64,000 nt of DNA from Druceiella hillmani (lineage: Eukaryota > Arthropoda > Insecta > Lepidoptera > Hepialidae). How positions within the stretch are numbered: position 1 is the stretch's first letter; the number at the start of each line of letters is the position of its first letter. Below, in pieces: positions 59,922-64,000 of this stretch. The translations under genes and the position numbers were made by a program. The notes below the pieces were generated by a model that searched no databases, was not told the DNA's origin, and saw nothing but the letters and a program-made list of their open reading frames with translations. Location of the stretch: NCBI GenBank assembly GCA_039881145.1, contig JAYKKI010000003.1:6562501-6626500 (forward strand), read 5' to 3'.

Positions 59922-61290
59922 CTAAAGACGGACTTAGTACTAATATCGGAGCCATACAACTACCTAACTACTAAACCCTAGGAAGCGGATAAAACCGGTA
60001 AGGCTGTCATTTGGTCTTGCGGCAAACTCCCTTTTCAGAGTGTAGTTAATAACAGAGAGGCCGGCTTTGTGGTGGCTAAGCTAGAAGGCATCCACTTTTA
60101 CAGCTGCTACGCTCCATCCAGTCTTCCACTTGATGTATTCACGAACTTCTTGGATCACCTGATCGAGAATGCGAAGCAGCACTCACACGTGGCAAACGCC
60201 GGACACTTGAATTCTTGGGCGATTGATTGAGGAAGTAAAGAAACTGATACGCAAGGAAAAGTGCTACTGGAAGCCATGGCCACTTTGGACGTGGTCTTGC
60301 TTAACAGTGGTGATAGACCTACATACATTAAAGGAGAGGCAAGTTCCATCGTATATCTCACCTTCGTCCGCGGCTGCCTCGTCAAGGGGAACTGCTCCTG
60401 AGGTGATTTACACAGCCAGTGATTATTGCACATTATAGTGGGAAATATCGACTAACCGTAGTACTGGAAACGTCCACATAAAGATTTAGATAGTTGGTTG
60501 GAAGGTGAAGTCATTTGATCCTGCTAGCGACCCAGTCATCCCGGGAGATGCTGACAAGATGACAGTAGAGTTAATGAAGAGAGTAATGAATGCGATGCGA
60601 TGCAAATATGCCCCGAAAACGCGGCATTAGTCATCGTACATCGGTACACTGGTGGAATGATCACATCGGTGCCCTACGTAAAGAGTGCATCAAAACAAGA
60701 AGGTCATCTCAGCGTAGCTGCAGATGACAAAATTCTGCAGAACTGATGGCAGAGTACAAGAAGGTAAATCGAAAATTGCACAAAACCATCAAAGATAGTA
60801 AAGGACAATGTTGGAAAGAGCTTATCAACGAGGTGGACATGGACCCGTGGGGTAGACTGTATAAGGCTGTCATTACATACCTAAAAAACTAGCTGATACC
60901 GATGACTACGTGTCCCAAACTCCAAAAGAAGATCGTCACTATGCTGTTTCCGAAACAACGCCAAGCACATTATCTGACAGAACAGTTCGAGATTGAGGAA
61001 ATCTCGCGAGTCACCAACGATCAACTGATGGAGGCGTGTAACAGAGTGGGGAATAACAAAGCCCCGGGTCTGGATGGAATCCCAAACATTGCTTTGAAGG
61101 CAGCCATCAAGGCAGCGCCGGAACTATAGTTGGATGTGTATAACACGTGTTTCAGAGAAGATATCTTTCCTCGTAAATGGAAGCAACAAAGGCTAGTACT
61201 TCTGCCCAAGGGAAAGAAACCACCGGATGAACCATCATCTTATCGCCCGTTCTACATGCTGGAAACAGCTGGCAAGGTATTGGATTAAAA
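59922..61290 (+). pseudogene. R1-type LINE ORF2 (endonuclease and start of RT), broken
   Basis: Endonuclease 59940-60400 with stops (for example after 'YNYLTTKP' and after 'NSWAID') and Asp to His in the catalytic GDFN box. RT fingers at 60965-61285 with one stop after 'AAIKAAPEL'. Palm, thumb and 3' UTR are absent. Confidence 0.75.
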
Positions 61291-63789
61291 TCATTCATAA
61301 AACGTCATAAAATTGCTTAAAATATAGAAGCTGGTATTCATGTGGGAATTGAAATGATAGACATTAGCGACACTTACTACCTACGAGATTAATGAGCGAG
61401 ATTAACGAGATTAATTTCTGAAAAATAAAATTCATTAAAAATAATAAACATTGCAACATTGATTCCAATAAAAATCATCTAGAAGAACGTGTCTCAACTG
61501 AAGATAGAAAACAAATACATGCAGTCAATAACTTGTATACGCTGGGTTTTATTCATACTGATGTAAATTAAAGTGCATTACTCAGTTTTCGACAGTTGTT
61601 CTCACTCGCTCAGGAATAGTCTAACTAGAATATTTGCTAGAGATTGCAATAACACATCTATAATAATAATAAAAAAAAAATTATTGTTGAAAATGAGTCC
61701 AGTACACCAAAAAACAGAATGTAATCTTTTTATATACGAACCGAAATTATAGTTGATATTAGTATTTTCTATTAAAAAATAAGGCTTCATTTATTTACTT
61801 AGATCCTTATAATCGACCTGGACAATAATTGTAAATATTAAAAGAATAAAATACTAACAAACTTTGAAACTGAGTGGGATGATACAGCGAAGACTTATTA
61901 CTTTCACGTGGAAGTTATTTGAATTTTTGTTTGTTTGGTGGAATGGACATAAAAGGTTTCTGGTTATAGTGAAGGATTAATATTTTCTAACCAATAAATA
62001 ATCAAAGTCAGCAAATCTATACTGTCTTCATTCAAAGGAATAATAACAAATATTCGATCTAATAAAAATTTATTTTTTGAAGTTATACTTCTTTAGACGC
62101 ATTATGAAAAAAATGATGCAACAAAAGACGACAAGACGAAATTGCTCACTAAACATATATTTACATGAGTGTAGTGATTGATACTATATTCATAATAGTT
62201 ACTGAGGTATTTGTAAATACACAACACATGTTTTATTTTCATACTAATCTAAACGATATCTGTGGTTTTAAATAATATTTTTCAGTACCTGAAATTTAAT
62301 AGTGGTTCATATAATAAATAACATTTATTTATTGTGAATATTCGTAATACAAATAGTGCTTACATGCTTTTCAAAATATATTTTCAGTGTATTTCTCTGA
62401 GGTTGAGTTTTCGGTATATTTCTATTTGCGTTATAAATTATTACTTTATTATTTATTAAAGACTTAAAATTAATAAATTTTCAGAAATTATGATTAAAGT
62501 ATAATCACCACTATGAATCAAGCTCAATTTTTCCGCATATCTACGCAAACAGACTTCTAGTATCACTGCATTATTATGAGATTCATCAAATGACGCATAC
62601 GAAAAACATTTCCATGCACGTGCACTTGCACGTAAGTATTGTTTTGCAGTTCATCTGGTACTTCTAAAGTTGTTTTTGTTCCGCATTATAAGTAAATTTT
62701 ATAAGAAGCGAAGAATATTGAGGAAATGCACGTCTTAATACCTGGGATATTAAATAATATTTTTCCTCTTTAAGTTTTTTTAACTATTATTATTGACAAA
62801 CTATTGTTATTTTTAATGAACTTAGAAATTAATATCTTCAAATATTTTACTCTTGCTAATTTCTTAAACAAAATTTGTGTGTACAGACGTCCCAAATAAA
62901 AATATAAGTTGAATACGAGTTACACTCTTATGTAAATTACGTAACAATGTTAATTGTTACGTAATTTACATAAGAGGATATCCATGCGGGCACACATTTA
63001 TGCAAATCACATTAATGAAAATTAAATTACAAGTAATTCGCGTTGAACCAGAAATTAACTTTTCAACTTTTTTCCAAGCATTTTTGATGGCTTATAAAAG
63101 CTTTTGCAAAATTTGCTAGTTTTTGTATATTGTATAATTTACGTTTTTTTTCGTATTAAATATTCACAGTAAGTTATCGATGTTAATCAGTGAATTTGTA
63201 ATATGCTCAATAATATATCGTCATTTATTTGTTTTTACTCTTCGCAGCTCAAACAACTAATGAGTGGCATTTTTTCATTTAAAAATAATAAAACTCATTT
63301 TGTTTTTACTTAGTAGGTAATATGCTCTTCCGTGGTCAATAACTATTTAAATAATGATTCTAAATCGTGGTTGAATCGTTTTATGTAGAGTATAAAACAT
63401 GATTTCTAATTTAAAAAATCTTACTTAATTCTAATTATTAATCGCAAAACGATTAGAATAAATAACATCGTTTAACACTATACTCAATACAAAAATATTT
63501 TTTTTGCAGAATTCAACTGTATACTTGATTTACCGTCCGTTTCAAGAATATATGAATTTGCATTAAAGATAAATAATACAATATGTCAAGTGTTGAATAT
63601 TAAAATCCTTAAACAGTTTAAATAAAAAGCGCGAGCTGCGGTTATCAAAATCAATTTACGACTGGGAGAGATATCTTTTTTCTTTACTATATTTTCAATT
63701 TGTTTCTAAATTTAATATTAAATATTTTTATAAAGTATAATTCAACTTAATTTAAAGACAACTAATTGAACCTTATATTTTCATTTCAG
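61291..63789. other. AT-rich intergenic DNA
   Basis: A perfect hairpin at 62925-62976. No gene or named repeat recognised. Confidence 0.45.
62925..62976. repeat. Perfect 24-bp-stem hairpin
   Basis: CTCTTATGTAAATTACGTAA.. pairs with ..TTACGTAATTTACATAAGAG, with loop GTTA. Confidence 0.95.
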
Positions 63790-63842
63790 GCGAGAAACAG
63801 ACGGATGATCCGTTTCGTGTCACTTTTGGACGACCATATTAG
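63790..63842 (+). CDS. Candidate terminal coding exon of an unknown gene
   Basis: A T-rich TTTTCATTTCAG is followed by a phase-2 frame 'EKQTDDPFRVTFGRPY' and a TAG at 63840-63842. The peptide has a balanced, protein-like composition in DNA where random frames are Ile/Lys/Asn/Tyr-rich. No upstream exon or known family was recognised. Weak. Confidence 0.25.
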
Positions 63843-64000
63843 TTTCGACTTATTGAAGTTTGATTTTAAAATTAGAAGTTGCAGATCCTGGGAATTTGTT
63901 TATATAAAACGTCAGTTTTTTTACATAAAATTTATGTGAACGAGTTTTACCTTAAACTAATTTTAATGGTCATTTATCTGAAATTGTTTCTCTGTTTAAT
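63843..64000. other. AT-rich right edge
   Basis: No feature seen; possibly 3' UTR if the exon at 63790 is real. Confidence 0.3.

Larger units (their letters stand above)
58600..61290 (+). mobile_element. R1-clade non-LTR retrotransposon, decayed and missing its 3' part
   Basis: Much richer in G and C than its surroundings. A gag-like ORF1 part ('KRTRAWEHLEKLIDELQEY' near 59022; 'RSTVDKIRRTTTGDLLIVLT' near 59583-59640; 'EIQDLDNITTKEDILAAL' near 59737-59790) is followed by an AP-type endonuclease ('LISEPYNY', 'GKAVIWSCG', 'LNSWAID', 'LLEAMATLDVVLLNSGDRPT') and the start of the reverse transcriptase ('GNNKAPGLDGIPNIALKAA', 'LVLLPKGKKPPDEPSSYRPF'). Gag frames are shifted and several stops interrupt the polymerase gene. 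The endonuclease GDFN motif reads 'GHLN'. Similarity stops at 'AGKVLD' (61286), before the YADD box. R1-clade assignment is from recalled motifs. Confidence 0.85.

Overview
The window is a stretch of an AT-rich eukaryotic, almost certainly insect, genome. The best clue is a tandem family of two-domain C-type lectin genes on the minus strand. Their layout is signal peptide, CTLD1, CTLD2, with one intron splitting each CTLD, as in lepidopteran immulectins, so a moth or butterfly is my first guess. This is recalled family knowledge, not a database search. No rRNA, tRNA, CRISPR array or bacterial-type operon was seen.

Lectin cluster. Copy 1 (1253-4728) shows exons B, C and D without visible lesions. 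Its last exon should lie left of base 1 and its signal-peptide exon was not found. Copy 2 (16690-22570) and copy 3 (36003-47210) have all five exons (A-E). Exon lengths agree between copies to the base (B 255, C 195, D 249, E 185) except where a copy is broken. Copy 2 has +1 in B, a stop in B and -1 in E. Copy 3 has +23 in B and a stop in D. A divergent, broken fourth copy lies at 54721-56932, and a plus-strand exon B relic at 6055-6233. The cluster therefore looks like a segmental duplication array in which only copy 1 might still work.

Mobile elements explain most of the rest. From left to right: a Helitron with both termini (9175-14721) but a decayed Rep/helicase gene and a triplicated 5' end; a minus-strand LINE relic (24790-26230) abutting a MULE-like transposase relic (26270-26690); a hAT relic (27590-29640); a Ty1/copia relic with a candidate 3' LTR (31900-34434); two full copies, one short fragment and one partial copy of a palindromic short interspersed element, three with long target-site duplications (45013-45282, 34482-34721, 8889-8932, and partial 2977-3076); a poorly known DDE-like element inserted in an intron of lectin copy 3 (about 39950-43440); a 2.5-kb fold-back element with about 670-bp inverted arms (50711-53255); and an R1-clade LINE missing its 3' part (58600-61290).

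The most unusual items are the DDE-like element, the palindromic short element whose insertion is proved by an empty site in a paralogous intron, the Helitron with three tandem 5' ends and a deleted HUH histidine, and lectin copy 1, where a repeat sits beside a splice acceptor and the next donor is GC. The remaining intergenic DNA is AT-rich, with several (TA)n tracts and perfect hairpins, and no gene that I can recognise, apart from a weak candidate terminal exon at 63790-63842.
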